Source: Candidatus Zhuqueibacterota bacterium
GTDB lineage: Bacteria; Zhuqueibacterota; Zhuqueibacteria; Residuimicrobiales; Krinioviventaceae
Direction of reading: 5' to 3'
NCBI GenBank assembly: GCA_016928775.1
Contig: JAFGKD010000033.1
Span: forward strand, 124,001-188,000
Length of the DNA stretch: 64,000 nt
Both the position numbers and the translations under genes were made by a program. This document shows, piece after piece, positions 55,261-63,468 of this stretch. The notes under the pieces were generated by a model, which did not search any database, was not told the origin of the DNA, and worked only from the letters and a program-made list of their open reading frames with translations. Every line of letters begins with the position of its first letter. Within the stretch, counting starts at the first letter, position 1.

Positions 55261-57146
55261 CGACGTTTAGGCCGACTCAAAAACATCATCAATACAGCGA
55301 TGTCAGAAGGAGACACGCCGAGTATACGAGACGCTTGCCCGAGCGTCTGTGGCCGAAACCGCATCAGCTTTTCTCTCCCCTCGTGAGAAATAGAGTCCAA
55401 ACTTTGATAGTCGAATTCCTGTGGAATACCCAGGTCTTCCAACTCCCGCATGCGTCGAACCTGTTCATTTTGCCGCTGCAAAAAACCTTCGTATTTGATC
55501 TCGATTTCAACCTGTTCCCGAACGCGTTTCCAAAAAAGATCGCTGTCAGGATAAAACATTTCATGTTGATAAAGAGAAGCAAAATCTGTCACGTGAACCT
55601 CCGGCCGCTTCAACAGATGCTCCAAAGACTCTGTTTCAGTTATGGTCGTCGTGCTAATTTTTTCCAAAATGGGATTCACAACTCCGATAGCGGGTCGTTC
55701 CGCTTTTAAAAAATGGATCATTTCTGCAATTTTACGTCTCAGCGTCATTACATTGTTGTGATCCTTGGCATCAATTAAACCCAATTTATAGCCATAATCC
55801 ATCAGCCGTAAATCAGCATTATCCTGGCGGAGCAAAAGTCTATACTCGGCTCTTGAGGTAAACATACGATAAGGTTCGTGCAAATCTTTTGTCACCAGAT
55901 CGTCAATGAGAACACCTATATACGCTTCATCACGGCCCAGAACAAATGGATTGGCGCCGCGCATTTTTAGCACGGCGTTCACGGCAGCGACAAATCCCTG
56001 CGCCGCTGCTTCCTCATAACCTGATGTGCCATTTATCTGTCCGGCAAAGTAGAGGTTCTCAATATATTTGGTTTCCAAAGTTGAGCGCAATTGTGCGGGC
56101 GGGAAAAAATCATATTCAATGGCATAGCCCAAACGGGTGAGGCGCGCATTTTCCAATCCCGGCACAGAATGCACTGACTTGATCTGAACGTCTTCCGGGA
56201 GACTTGTCGCAAAGCCGTTGAGATAATATTCATTAGTCGATCGACCCTCTGGCTCCAAAAAAAGCTGATGGCTCGTTTTGTCCGCAAAACGCACAATTTT
56301 ATCTTCAACCGACGGACAGTAGCGCGGTCCAACGCCTTTGATAATGCCTGTATACATGGGAGAACGGTCCAGACCGGAGCGCAGTATGTCATGTGTTTTT
56401 TGCGTTGTCCTGGTCATAAAACACGGAATTTGCTCGATTTCAATTTTCTTGTGTTTGTGAGAAAACGGTAGTGGTTCATCATCACCGGGTTGGCATTCCA
56501 TGCACGAAAAATCAATCGTCCGCCCATCGAGCCGCGGTGGCGTTCCGGTTTTGAGTCGACCAACTTGAAAGCCCTTCTCAGATAGCTGCTCGCTCAAGCC
56601 GCTTGAAGCGATTTCGCCGGATCGTCCACCACTGATATTGCGTAAGCCTATATGTATTCTTCCGTTCAAAAAAGTTCCGCTTGCCAGGATAACGGAATGA
56701 CTATATATTTCCGTTCCGATTTCAGTGACAATGCCAACAACCACATTGCCTTCAAAAATCAAACTTTTGACATCATGCTGACGAAGAAAGAGATTGGATT
56801 GATTCTCCAAAATTTGCCGCATCCTGTTGCCGTATTGTATCCGGTCATTTTGCGAGCGCAATGACCAGACCGCCGGACCTTTGGAACGGTTCAAGACCTT
56901 GAACTGAATGCCGGTATCATCAGCAACAAGCCCCATCTGTCCACCAAGAGCGTCCAGCTCTTTCACCAGGTGCCCTTTCGCCAATCCTCCTATCGCCGGA
57001 TTACAGGACATTTGCGCGATGTTAAAAATATTTATCGTCACTAACAGGGTACTCGCCCCCATTCTCGCAGCTGCCAACGCCGCTTCGCAGCCGGCATGCC
57101 CCGCTCCCACGACAATCACATCATATTTTTCATTAGCCTGGGTCAT
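55257..57146 (-). CDS. mnmG: tRNA uridine 5-carboxymethylaminomethyl modification enzyme MnmG
   Basis: The FAD-binding partner of MnmE; it modifies wobble uridines in tRNAs. The 629 residues begin with VVGAGHAGCEAALAAARMG, then SCNPAIGGLAKGHLVKEL and LKTGTPPRLDGRTID. FAGQINGTSGYEEAAAQG and the C-terminal helical domain (GIPQEFDYQSLDSISHEGREKL) are also present. Length is normal. The gene is flanked on both sides by parS sites. It lies 29 bases after mnmE and overlaps the rsmG frame by four bases. Confidence 0.98.
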   Translation of the reverse strand: MTQANEKYDVIVVGAGHAGCEAALAAARMGASTLLVTINIFNIAQMSCNPAIGGLAKGHLVKELDALGGQMGLVADDTGIQFKVLNRSKGPAVWSLRSQNDRIQYGNRMRQILENQSNLFLRQHDVKSLIFEGNVVVGIVTEIGTEIYSHSVILASGTFLNGRIHIGLRNISGGRSGEIASSGLSEQLSEKGFQVGRLKTGTPPRLDGRTIDFSCMECQPGDDEPLPFSHKHKKIEIEQIPCFMTRTTQKTHDILRSGLDRSPMYTGIIKGVGPRYCPSVEDKIVRFADKTSHQLFLEPEGRSTNEYYLNGFATSLPEDVQIKSVHSVPGLENARLTRLGYAIEYDFFPPAQLRSTLETKYIENLYFAGQINGTSGYEEAAAQGFVAAVNAVLKMRGANPFVLGRDEAYIGVLIDDLVTKDLHEPYRMFTSRAEYRLLLRQDNADLRLMDYGYKLGLIDAKDHNNVMTLRRKIAEMIHFLKAERPAIGVVNPILEKISTTTITETESLEHLLKRPEVHVTDFASLYQHEMFYPDSDLFWKRVREQVEIEIKYEGFLQRQNEQVRRMRELEDLGIPQEFDYQSLDSISHEGREKLMRFRPQTLGQASRILGVSPSDIAVLMMFLSRPKRR

Positions 57147-57158
57147 AAAATTTCATCT

Positions 57159-57174
57159 TGTTCCACGTGAAACA
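57159..57174. promoter_or_regulatory. parS site 2
   Basis: The plus strand reads TGTTCCACGTGAAACA, again the exact parS consensus. It sits in the 29-base gap between mnmE and mnmG. The second site, 1.9 kb away, is on the other side of mnmG in the opposite orientation in print, although the motif is nearly palindromic. Confidence 0.93.
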
Positions 57175-57175
57175 T

Positions 57176-58564
57176 CTATTTGCCTATGCAAAAGCTTGAA
57201 AAAATATCATTCAATATCTCTTCTGTTGTCACTTCGCCTGTAATCTCAGCCAAAGTCTCCAGAGCAGCACGAATATCCAAAGCAATAAACTCGGCTGATA
57301 ATTTTTTTTCAAGCGACTCTCTGGCATGGAGTATGGACTCTTTGCTTTTCTTTAGTGCGTTCAAATGGCGCACTTTGTTAAAAACAATACCTCCATCAAA
57401 TATATTGTGATTCAGGTTGGATGTAACCAGCTTTTCTTTGAATGCCTCAAAGCCCTCTCCAGTTTTGGCTGAAATGAAGCAGCTTTGTTCAAATTTTTTA
57501 ACAAAATCCAAATCGACATGCGTACTGTCAATATCTATTTTATTCATGACTAAAACGATATTGCTCACTTGCAATGACTCCAATTGCTGCAAAACGATGT
57601 AATCCGAATCATCCAGAGCGTGACTGGCATCTACAACAAAAAGAACTTGATCCGCTTGCCTGAGTGCTTTTTGTGTCTTTTCAACACCCTTTATCTCTAT
57701 AGAATCATCAGTCAAACGAATGCCAGCCGTATCCGAAATTTTAAACAGCATTCCTTGTATATCCAAAGCCTCTTCAATGACATCGCGCGTTGTTCCAGGA
57801 ATTTCCGAGACAATCGCTCTCTCTTCTTCCAATAATCGGTTTAAGATACTCGATTTTCCTACATTGGGTTTTCCGGCCAAGGCAAGATGAAGACCTTCTC
57901 TGAGTATCTTACCATAACGAAACGAAACGATCAGTCGCTCAAATTCATCCTTCATACTATCGATATATGTCATCAATTCGCTGCGAGCAGCAAACTCAAT
58001 ATCTTCTTCAGCAAAATCCAATTCTATTTCTAACAGCGCGAGATATTTTTTTAGCTGCTCTTTAAGAGAAAGCAATTTGTCTGACACGTTACCTGATAGC
58101 TGCTGCTGCGCACTTTTGAGACTCAGTTTTGTTTGCGCGTTGATAATGTCAGCGATTGATTCTGCTTGCAGCAAATCGATTTTTCCATTCAGGAAAGCCC
58201 GTTTGGTAAATTCTCCCGGTTCTGCCAAACGAGCACCGTTTTCCAGCAGACAGTGCAGTATTTCCTGTACGACATAGATTCCACCATGACAATTTATTTC
58301 GATCGTATCTTCGCCTGTATAGGACCTGGGAGAAACAAATTTGGCGATGAGCACATTATCTATCACTTCTCTTTCCTGCTGCCGCCGAAACAGGGTGCCG
58401 TGAGTCATGCAGCCATGCGCGATGTCATGGATGCTCTTTTTTGCAGAAAAAATCCGTTCAATAATGTCGAAACTCAAACGTCCGCTCATTCTGATTATGG
58501 CAATAGCACCTCTTCCCTGCGGCGTTGAGACGGCGCAGATCGTGTCCTGGGTTGATCCAATCAT
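57176..58564 (-). CDS. mnmE: tRNA modification GTPase MnmE
   Basis: GTPase partner of MnmG in wobble uridine modification. About 462 residues. The N-terminal domain is ICAVSTPQGRGAIAIIRMSG, the G domain has LAGKPNVGKSSILNRL, GTTRDVIEEAL and DTAGIRLTDD, and the C terminus ends DIFSSFCIGK with the catalytic Cys. I place the start at the ATG at 58564 (MIGSTQDT). The earlier frame to 58612 would be encoded by a terminator hairpin and is not credible. The start lies only a few bases behind the T-tract of that terminator, so the gene is probably read through from yidC. Confidence 0.97.
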   Translation of the reverse strand: MIGSTQDTICAVSTPQGRGAIAIIRMSGRLSFDIIERIFSAKKSIHDIAHGCMTHGTLFRRQQEREVIDNVLIAKFVSPRSYTGEDTIEINCHGGIYVVQEILHCLLENGARLAEPGEFTKRAFLNGKIDLLQAESIADIINAQTKLSLKSAQQQLSGNVSDKLLSLKEQLKKYLALLEIELDFAEEDIEFAARSELMTYIDSMKDEFERLIVSFRYGKILREGLHLALAGKPNVGKSSILNRLLEEERAIVSEIPGTTRDVIEEALDIQGMLFKISDTAGIRLTDDSIEIKGVEKTQKALRQADQVLFVVDASHALDDSDYIVLQQLESLQVSNIVLVMNKIDIDSTHVDLDFVKKFEQSCFISAKTGEGFEAFKEKLVTSNLNHNIFDGGIVFNKVRHLNALKKSKESILHARESLEKKLSAEFIALDIRAALETLAEITGEVTTEEILNDIFSSFCIGK

Positions 58565-58570
58565 TCTAAA

Positions 58571-58606
58571 ATACAAAACCCCACTTTTGCTGTAACAAAA
58601 GTGGGG
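58571..58606 (-). terminator. Intrinsic terminator between yidC and mnmE
   Basis: CCCCACTTTTG (58579-58589) and CAAAAGTGGGG (58596-58606) form a perfect 11-base-pair stem with a six-base loop. On the minus strand TTTTGTATTTT follows. It lies 23 bases after the yidC stop codon. Confidence 0.88.
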
Positions 58607-58629
58607 CATCACCTATTTTGAGTCTTTTA

Positions 58630-60417
58630 TTATTTTTTTCTTTTTTTCGGAACTTTTACTTCCGCTATTTCTTGTTTCTTTTTTGGCGTCAAATATTTTT
58701 GCTGCAAAATTGAAAGAGCGTTAAAAAGCGCATAATATAGATTCAATCCCGATGGAAAACTATTAAATAACAGTGTTAAAAATATTGGCATAAAATACAC
58801 CATCATTTTTTGCTTCGGATCGGTCACTGTCATTTTTTGCTGGATGAACATGGTCGCGCCCATAACAAGTGGAAGAATGTTCACTGTATCTCCATATAAC
58901 GGCAATGAAAAATTTCCCGGGAATGTATATACAGTATCTGGCGCTGATAAATCTGTTATCCACAAGAAAAATCCTTCGCCCCGCAACTCGATGGTGGTTC
59001 TAAAAACAATAAACAATCCAAAGAGCAAGGGCATCTGGATAAGCATTGGCAAACATCCCCCCATCGGATTAACGCCCTCTTTTTTGTACATAGCCATCGT
59101 AGCTTGATTTAATTTCTGCGGATCATTTTTGTGTTTTTCCTGCAGCTCCTTTAATTTGGGCTGGATCGCCTGCATTTTCTGCATGGATTGATAACTTTTA
59201 TGCGTCAACGGGTAAACTATAATCTTGATGAGCAACGCAAAAATTAAAAGCACTACGCCATAGTTTGGAATAAAATTGTGCATCCATTTTAATGTTTTCA
59301 AAATGGGCAAACTGAACCACCTTATTGGTCCCCAACCAAAATCCATAAAATCGTGCAGGTTTCCCTCATATTTTTTTAATATATCGTATTCAAGTGGCCC
59401 CAGATATAACCGAAACTCTTCTCTTGCGATTCGTTCACCCAAATAGGGCATGGCTAATTTCAGACTAAATTTTTTCCATTTTTCTTTGGCTGCCGGCGTT
59501 AGCGTTAGCTCCTGGCCACTTATTTTTGCGCTGGTGCCATCTTCTGTCATTGGGATGATATAAAACGCAAAATACTTTGTCCGCACCGCTACCCAGTCAA
59601 TGGCTCCGGTCTCCTCGTACCTTTTGCTATTTGCTTTATAACTCTTTTGCACCTCTCCACCCGATGCCGTCGCCGCTTTCGCATACATCATATCATCTTT
59701 GAGCCTTTTTTCTGTGGAAGCCAAGCCATTGGGTGCAGCTATTACATAACGTTTATCAGCTATGATATCATGCAAATTTTCAAACTCAACCTTCATGCTG
59801 ATATCATATCTGCCATTGTAAAATGTAAATATTTTACGAATTTTTCGCTCATCGCCAATTGGCAATTCAAAGTCTAAAGTATAAGATTCATCACCGGTCA
59901 ATGTAATGGATGACTTTGAATCTGAAGTAAAGCCAAGACGTGCGGTACTTAGGGAATCACCGATCCGGGTTTTAAAACCCAAACTCATTGTTCCATATTC
60001 TTCGCTCCGAAATAACCTGACCGGTTGATCATCTGGACCCGAATACTTTTTCAACTCCCATTGTTGAAGAGAGGCCCCTATAGAGCTAAAAGTAGCCTTG
60101 TAGAGTTCGGTCTCAATAGTAATGACTTTTTCATCTTGTTGAACGGTAGAAGGAATTAAAGAAACACTGTCATTTTCATCAGCCGTTTCAGGGATAATTT
60201 CTTCCTCTATCGGTTGTTCTTCCAACTCGGAAATGATTGTCGCATCGTCTCTTTGTTGCCTCTGTGCGGTCTCTTGGGCTATTTGCTTCTTGCGTTGTTG
60301 CCGTATCTCATAACCTTTAGGATCTACCACTTTTTGATAAAAGGAAGTATTCGCTAAAATGAGAATGAGTCCGATCAAAATAAACGCGAAAATCGTTTTC
60401 CTGTCAAAATCCATCAC
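58630..60417 (-). CDS. yidC: Membrane protein insertase YidC
   Basis: It inserts and folds inner-membrane proteins with or without SecYEG. The 595 residues show the Gram-negative form: an N-terminal membrane helix (TIFAFILIGLILILANTSFY), a charged region, then a large periplasmic domain to about residue 340. The conserved core has KSYQSMQKMQAIQPKLKELQEKHKNDPQKLNQ, MGGCLPMLIQMPLLFGLF and the last helix YFMPIFLTLLFNSFPSGLNLYY. The basic tail ends KKRKK. It lies 14 bases after yidD. Confidence 0.98.
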   Translation of the reverse strand: MMDFDRKTIFAFILIGLILILANTSFYQKVVDPKGYEIRQQRKKQIAQETAQRQQRDDATIISELEEQPIEEEIIPETADENDSVSLIPSTVQQDEKVITIETELYKATFSSIGASLQQWELKKYSGPDDQPVRLFRSEEYGTMSLGFKTRIGDSLSTARLGFTSDSKSSITLTGDESYTLDFELPIGDERKIRKIFTFYNGRYDISMKVEFENLHDIIADKRYVIAAPNGLASTEKRLKDDMMYAKAATASGGEVQKSYKANSKRYEETGAIDWVAVRTKYFAFYIIPMTEDGTSAKISGQELTLTPAAKEKWKKFSLKLAMPYLGERIAREEFRLYLGPLEYDILKKYEGNLHDFMDFGWGPIRWFSLPILKTLKWMHNFIPNYGVVLLIFALLIKIIVYPLTHKSYQSMQKMQAIQPKLKELQEKHKNDPQKLNQATMAMYKKEGVNPMGGCLPMLIQMPLLFGLFIVFRTTIELRGEGFFLWITDLSAPDTVYTFPGNFSLPLYGDTVNILPLVMGATMFIQQKMTVTDPKQKMMVYFMPIFLTLLFNSFPSGLNLYYALFNALSILQQKYLTPKKKQEIAEVKVPKKRKK

Positions 60418-60431
60418 TCTCTCTTTATTTA

Positions 60432-60683
60432 TTAAACTGGATCATAACCGCCACGTGAAAAGGGATGACACCGTAATATTCTATAGACCGCTTTGAATAA
60501 TCCCTTAAAAACGCCATATTTCTGCATCGCTTGAATTGCATAAGTTGAGCATGAGGGATAAAATCTGCAAGAATCTGGAAAAAGCGGCGACAATAATATC
60601 TGATAAATTCGAATGAGCACAATAAATAAATTGACAAGTATCTGTTCAATAAATTTAACGACTTTTTTTATGTAATTTTTCAT
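60432..60683 (-). CDS. yidD: Membrane protein insertion efficiency factor YidD
   Basis: A protein of 83 residues. One amphipathic hydrophobic helix ([19 protein letters not shown]) precedes the signature [19 protein letters not shown] and the tail [15 protein letters not shown]. Its start overlaps the stop of rnpA by one base. It assists YidC. Length is typical. Confidence 0.96.
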   Translation of the reverse strand: MKNYIKKVVKFIEQILVNLFIVLIRIYQILLSPLFPDSCRFYPSCSTYAIQAMQKYGVFKGLFKAVYRILRCHPFSRGGYDPV

Positions 60684-61045
60684 TATGCTTGCGTCGTGGC
60701 CTTTAATTGCTGTTCGACTTTTTGAAGCTGACTTTTAAAATAAATTTCTCTGGCTTTATAGTCAAGTTCCAGAATGCGCTCGCTGGTCACGATAACCATG
60801 TGCACAGGCAGATGAAAATGTCGAAAATTAGTTCGCCATAATTCTCTGGCAATTCTTTTTAATTTATTGCGGATCGGCTTGTTTGCACACCTTTTATTGA
60901 CCGCAAAACCGATTTTTAAATCATTGTCTCTTACAAAAAAAAACGAGAAATATTCATTCTTAATGCACAATCCCTTTTGAAAAAGCTGCCCAAAGTCAGC
61001 GTTTTTCTTCAGAATCATGCTCTTGGGTAACGAATTAACAATCAA
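60683..61045 (-). CDS. rnpA: Ribonuclease P protein component
   Basis: The protein subunit that helps the RNase P RNA remove 5' leaders from tRNA precursors. The 120 residues include [20 protein letters not shown] near the start and the RNA-binding helix [23 protein letters not shown], close to the RNR signature. I take TTG at 61045 as start codon (M-IVNSLPKS), 14 bases after rpmH; the ATG at 61018 is possible. The RNase P RNA itself is not in the window. Confidence 0.95.
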   Translation of the reverse strand: MIVNSLPKSMILKKNADFGQLFQKGLCIKNEYFSFFFVRDNDLKIGFAVNKRCANKPIRNKLKRIARELWRTNFRHFHLPVHMVIVTSERILELDYKAREIYFKSQLQKVEQQLKATTQA

Positions 61046-61059
61046 AGGTTCTTTCGAAT

Positions 61060-61203
61060 TTATTCGTCGCTCACCGACAATTTTTTTCGCCCTTTGGCGC
61101 GACGCCGATTTATGACTGCCCGACCGTTTTTTGTCGCCATACGCGCACGAAAACCGTGTTTGTTCAAGCGTTTTTTATTGCTTGGTTGAAATGTTCTCTT
61201 CAT
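61060..61203 (-). CDS. rpmH: 50S ribosomal protein L34
   Basis: A 47-residue protein beginning [20 protein letters not shown] and continuing with [20 protein letters not shown], then ending KLSVSDE. It matches the whole L34 family. The ATG at 61203 is preceded by GGAGATAAAGG. It is the first gene of rpmH-rnpA-yidD-yidC. dnaA would often lie just upstream in the opposite direction, but here an NlpC/P60 gene is found instead. Confidence 0.98.
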   Translation of the reverse strand: MKRTFQPSNKKRLNKHGFRARMATKNGRAVINRRRAKGRKKLSVSDE

Positions 61204-61246
61204 CCTTTATCTCCACTACAGTAGTAATAACTTTACAAAGACTTTT

Positions 61247-61275
61247 AATGTATATAATATATCTTTGAAAATCAA
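61247..61275 (-). promoter_or_regulatory. Candidate promoter for rpmH operon
   Basis: On the minus strand TTGATT (61275-61270), 17 bases, then TACATT (61252-61247), about 45 bases before rpmH. The gap 61204-61327 is very AT-rich. I see no cluster of DnaA boxes in it. Confidence 0.5.
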
Positions 61276-61327
61276 GTTCTTTTCATTTGTTAACAAACAA
61301 CTTAGCATACACAATATATCACTACAT

Positions 61328-61861
61328 TTAGTATAGTTCTATACGTCTTGCCCCAATAAATTGACTCTTATAATAGGAATCGGATAATTTGCTCAAAATA
61401 ACACCTCTGCTGGATGATGCATGCAGAAAATAACCTTTGCTAATATACAATCCCATGTGAGTGGCTCTCCGACCGTCGCTCGAGAAAAAAACCAGATCGC
61501 CAAAGAGCAAATCTATTTTATATATTTTTTTTGCTCGTTTGTAGATTTCGTCAGCATTATGTGGCAAATTTATACCGACCGCATTTCTGTATATCGTTTT
61601 GATCATACCCGAACAATCTGTTCCCCGGGGCGAATCACCGCCCCATTTATAAGGTGCACCATAAAAAGTTCTAATTTCCTTTTTCATTTTTTCAACCAGT
61701 TCATCGTGTGATAATATCTGCCGGGATAAATCCGAATAGTATGGCTTTGGCGCAAAATTTGTTCCGCATTGTATGAACAGCAAAATTAACAAGGATATAG
61801 GAAATATTAGCCGCTTTTTTTGCATTTTAGATACAAACATTCTTTTCCCTTGCATTTTCAT
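61328..61861 (-). CDS. NlpC/P60 cell-wall hydrolase lipoprotein
   Basis: A protein of 177 residues with lipobox LLFIQC near residue 32. The NlpC/P60 domain has GAPYKWGGDSPRGTDCSGM (catalytic Cys), GDLVFFSSDGRRATHMGLYI (catalytic His) and FLHASSSRGV (third residue). It is probably an endopeptidase cutting peptidoglycan stems, bound to the outer membrane. Several ATGs precede the signal peptide; the start could be at the third (MQKKRLIF), which would shorten it by 12 residues. It diverges from the small membrane protein gene at 61941. Confidence 0.92.
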   Translation of the reverse strand: MKMQGKRMFVSKMQKKRLIFPISLLILLFIQCGTNFAPKPYYSDLSRQILSHDELVEKMKKEIRTFYGAPYKWGGDSPRGTDCSGMIKTIYRNAVGINLPHNADEIYKRAKKIYKIDLLFGDLVFFSSDGRRATHMGLYISKGYFLHASSSRGVILSKLSDSYYKSQFIGARRIELY

Positions 61862-61940
61862 ATTATTGCATTAAATTTAAAAATTAAAGAATTTTAGGTA
61901 TTATTCCATATTTTTTTTGCTCTAACACTTGGGTGGTTTC

Positions 61941-62453
61941 ATGCATAGACTATTGGACGCTTGTAAAACCTGCTTCCCCGTCTTTGTCGCGATTGTTGGA
62001 ATCATTGCTTTTTTTTATCTTTTTTATTTTCTCATCAAAAAACAACCCAAAATCTTCTGGACGGTTATTATCACCGCCATTATTGTGAGCATTATTACAC
62101 TGATGACAGATCGTTTTATATTCCCGAAACTTTTTAGAATGTTCTCACTAGCCTGCGGCGGCCAGGAGGTGAGCGAGAGATGGATTATTTACGACACAGA
62201 CCCGCGCAACGATACATTTATAAAAGGTCGCTTACGATATGGTGAGCTTTTAATACTGGACCGAATTTTAATGAAAGAAAAATCCAATAACGGGCTGCGC
62301 CTCGATAGTACAACATTGAATGAAGCCGCCAAATATGATCCCAAAATAATCGATGCGTATGATCGCTGGAGAAAATGCAAGGATATGCGGCGCTCCTACC
62401 ACAGGAGTATCTATCCGGATGAGCGCGAACTCTATCACTATTTAAGAGAATAA
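61941..62453 (+). CDS. Membrane protein of unknown function
   Basis: About 170 residues from the ATG at 61941, which has GGGTGG five bases upstream; a TTG at 61929 is less likely. Two membrane helices lie at the N terminus (CFPVFVAIVGIIAFFYLFYFLI and FWTVIITAIIVSIITLM). The rest is a polar domain (WIIYDTDPRNDTFIKGRLRYG) with a basic region near KCKDMRRSYHRS. I do not recognise a family. It is followed by a terminator. Confidence 0.7.
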   Translation: MHRLLDACKTCFPVFVAIVGIIAFFYLFYFLIKKQPKIFWTVIITAIIVSIITLMTDRFIFPKLFRMFSLACGGQEVSERWIIYDTDPRNDTFIKGRLRYGELLILDRILMKEKSNNGLRLDSTTLNEAAKYDPKIIDAYDRWRKCKDMRRSYHRSIYPDERELYHYLRE

Positions 62454-62498
62454 CAGCGTCGTCAAGGAACATTTTTTACAGTATGAAATATAATACAT

Positions 62499-62523
62499 AA
62501 ACCCGATGTGATTCGGGTTTTTT
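62499..62523 (+). terminator. Intrinsic terminator before the NHL-repeat gene
   Basis: AAACCCGA (62499-62506) pairs with TCGGGTTT (62513-62520) around a six-base loop, followed by Ts to 62523. It ends the upstream membrane-protein gene and lies only 18 bases before the NHL-repeat gene. A TATAAT at 62489-62494 just ahead of the hairpin has no good -35. Confidence 0.85.
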
Positions 62524-62541
62524 CATTTAGGAAAACACATC

Positions 62542-63465
62542 ATGCACTTGCGTCTTTTTTTTATACTTTATTGGTTTTCTGTTTTAGCCGTCAGTTGCGC
62601 ATTTTGCAAAAATTTGAATGCGCGCTTTTTATTCGCCTTTGGTGAAAAAGGTGACCGGCCAGGCCAATTTTTCCGACCCCTCGGTGTTTCCTCAGATGCG
62701 AATGGCAACATCTATGTGACGGATAGCGGCAATAATCGGCTGCAAAAATTTTCGCCGCACGGAGAGTTGATATCATTTATCGGAGGCTTTGGTTGGGAAA
62801 AAGAACAGTTTCAGTCTCCAATTGATATATTCGTTTATAACTCTCTGGATATTTACATTGCCGACTATGACAACAATCGGATTGAACGCTATGACAAGGA
62901 TTTGAACTGGCTTGCGTCTTATTATTCAAATGAAAACTGGAATCCAAAATATCAATTCCAATTTCCGCAATCTGTGTGCATTAGTTTGCATGGAGAGTTT
63001 TTTATTGTTGATTCTGAAAACGACAGGATCATCAAGCTCAATGCCTCCTTTGAACCCGAGCTTTCTTTTGCCGATTACGACTGGGGGCAAGGCGTTCTCG
63101 AAGAAGCATCGCATATTTATGTGTCTAAAAATGACAATGTCTATGTAACGGACTCGTATGCACATAAAATTCTGGTCTATGATTATTATGGTAATTATCT
63201 TTTTGACATCGGCGCTGATGTGCTTGTTTCCCCTAGAGGTTTGTGCGTCGATGAACGTGAAAATGTTTTTGTTGCCGATGCCAAAAAAAATAAAATTTTG
63301 TGCTTTGACAATAAAGGCCGGCAAATTCTCGATATAGGTTCTCTCAGCACAAAATTAGCCGGTTTTTATGAACCGAATGACGTCACGGTTAATCGAAATA
63401 AACTATACGTAGCAGATACGCAGAATCACCGAATTCAAATTTTCGAGCTTGAGTGGGAAAAATAA
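62542..63465 (+). CDS. Secreted NHL-repeat beta-propeller protein
   Basis: A protein of 307 residues with signal peptide; LAVSC may be a lipobox. Five or six NHL repeats follow, each with a pattern such as GVSSDANGNIYVTDSGNNRLQKF, DIFVYNSLDIYIADYDNNRIERY, CVDERENVFVADAKKNKILCF and DVTVNRNKLYVADTQNHRIQIF. They form a six-bladed propeller with unknown ligand. The RBS is AGGAAA. The start lies directly behind a terminator hairpin. The next gene begins four bases after the stop and encodes an SprA-like envelope protein, suggesting a shared envelope role. Confidence 0.88.
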   Translation: MHLRLFFILYWFSVLAVSCAFCKNLNARFLFAFGEKGDRPGQFFRPLGVSSDANGNIYVTDSGNNRLQKFSPHGELISFIGGFGWEKEQFQSPIDIFVYNSLDIYIADYDNNRIERYDKDLNWLASYYSNENWNPKYQFQFPQSVCISLHGEFFIVDSENDRIIKLNASFEPELSFADYDWGQGVLEEASHIYVSKNDNVYVTDSYAHKILVYDYYGNYLFDIGADVLVSPRGLCVDERENVFVADAKKNKILCFDNKGRQILDIGSLSTKLAGFYEPNDVTVNRNKLYVADTQNHRIQIFELEWEK

Positions 63466-63468
63466 AAA

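Noticed and set aside
58565..58612. Earlier start for mnmE
   Set aside because: The added residues are encoded by a perfect 11-base-pair terminator stem.
42547..58958. Single DnaA-box-like sequences (TTATCCACA or its complement) near 42550, 53488 and 58951
   Set aside because: They are isolated and lie inside coding regions, so they are expected by chance and do not mark an origin.
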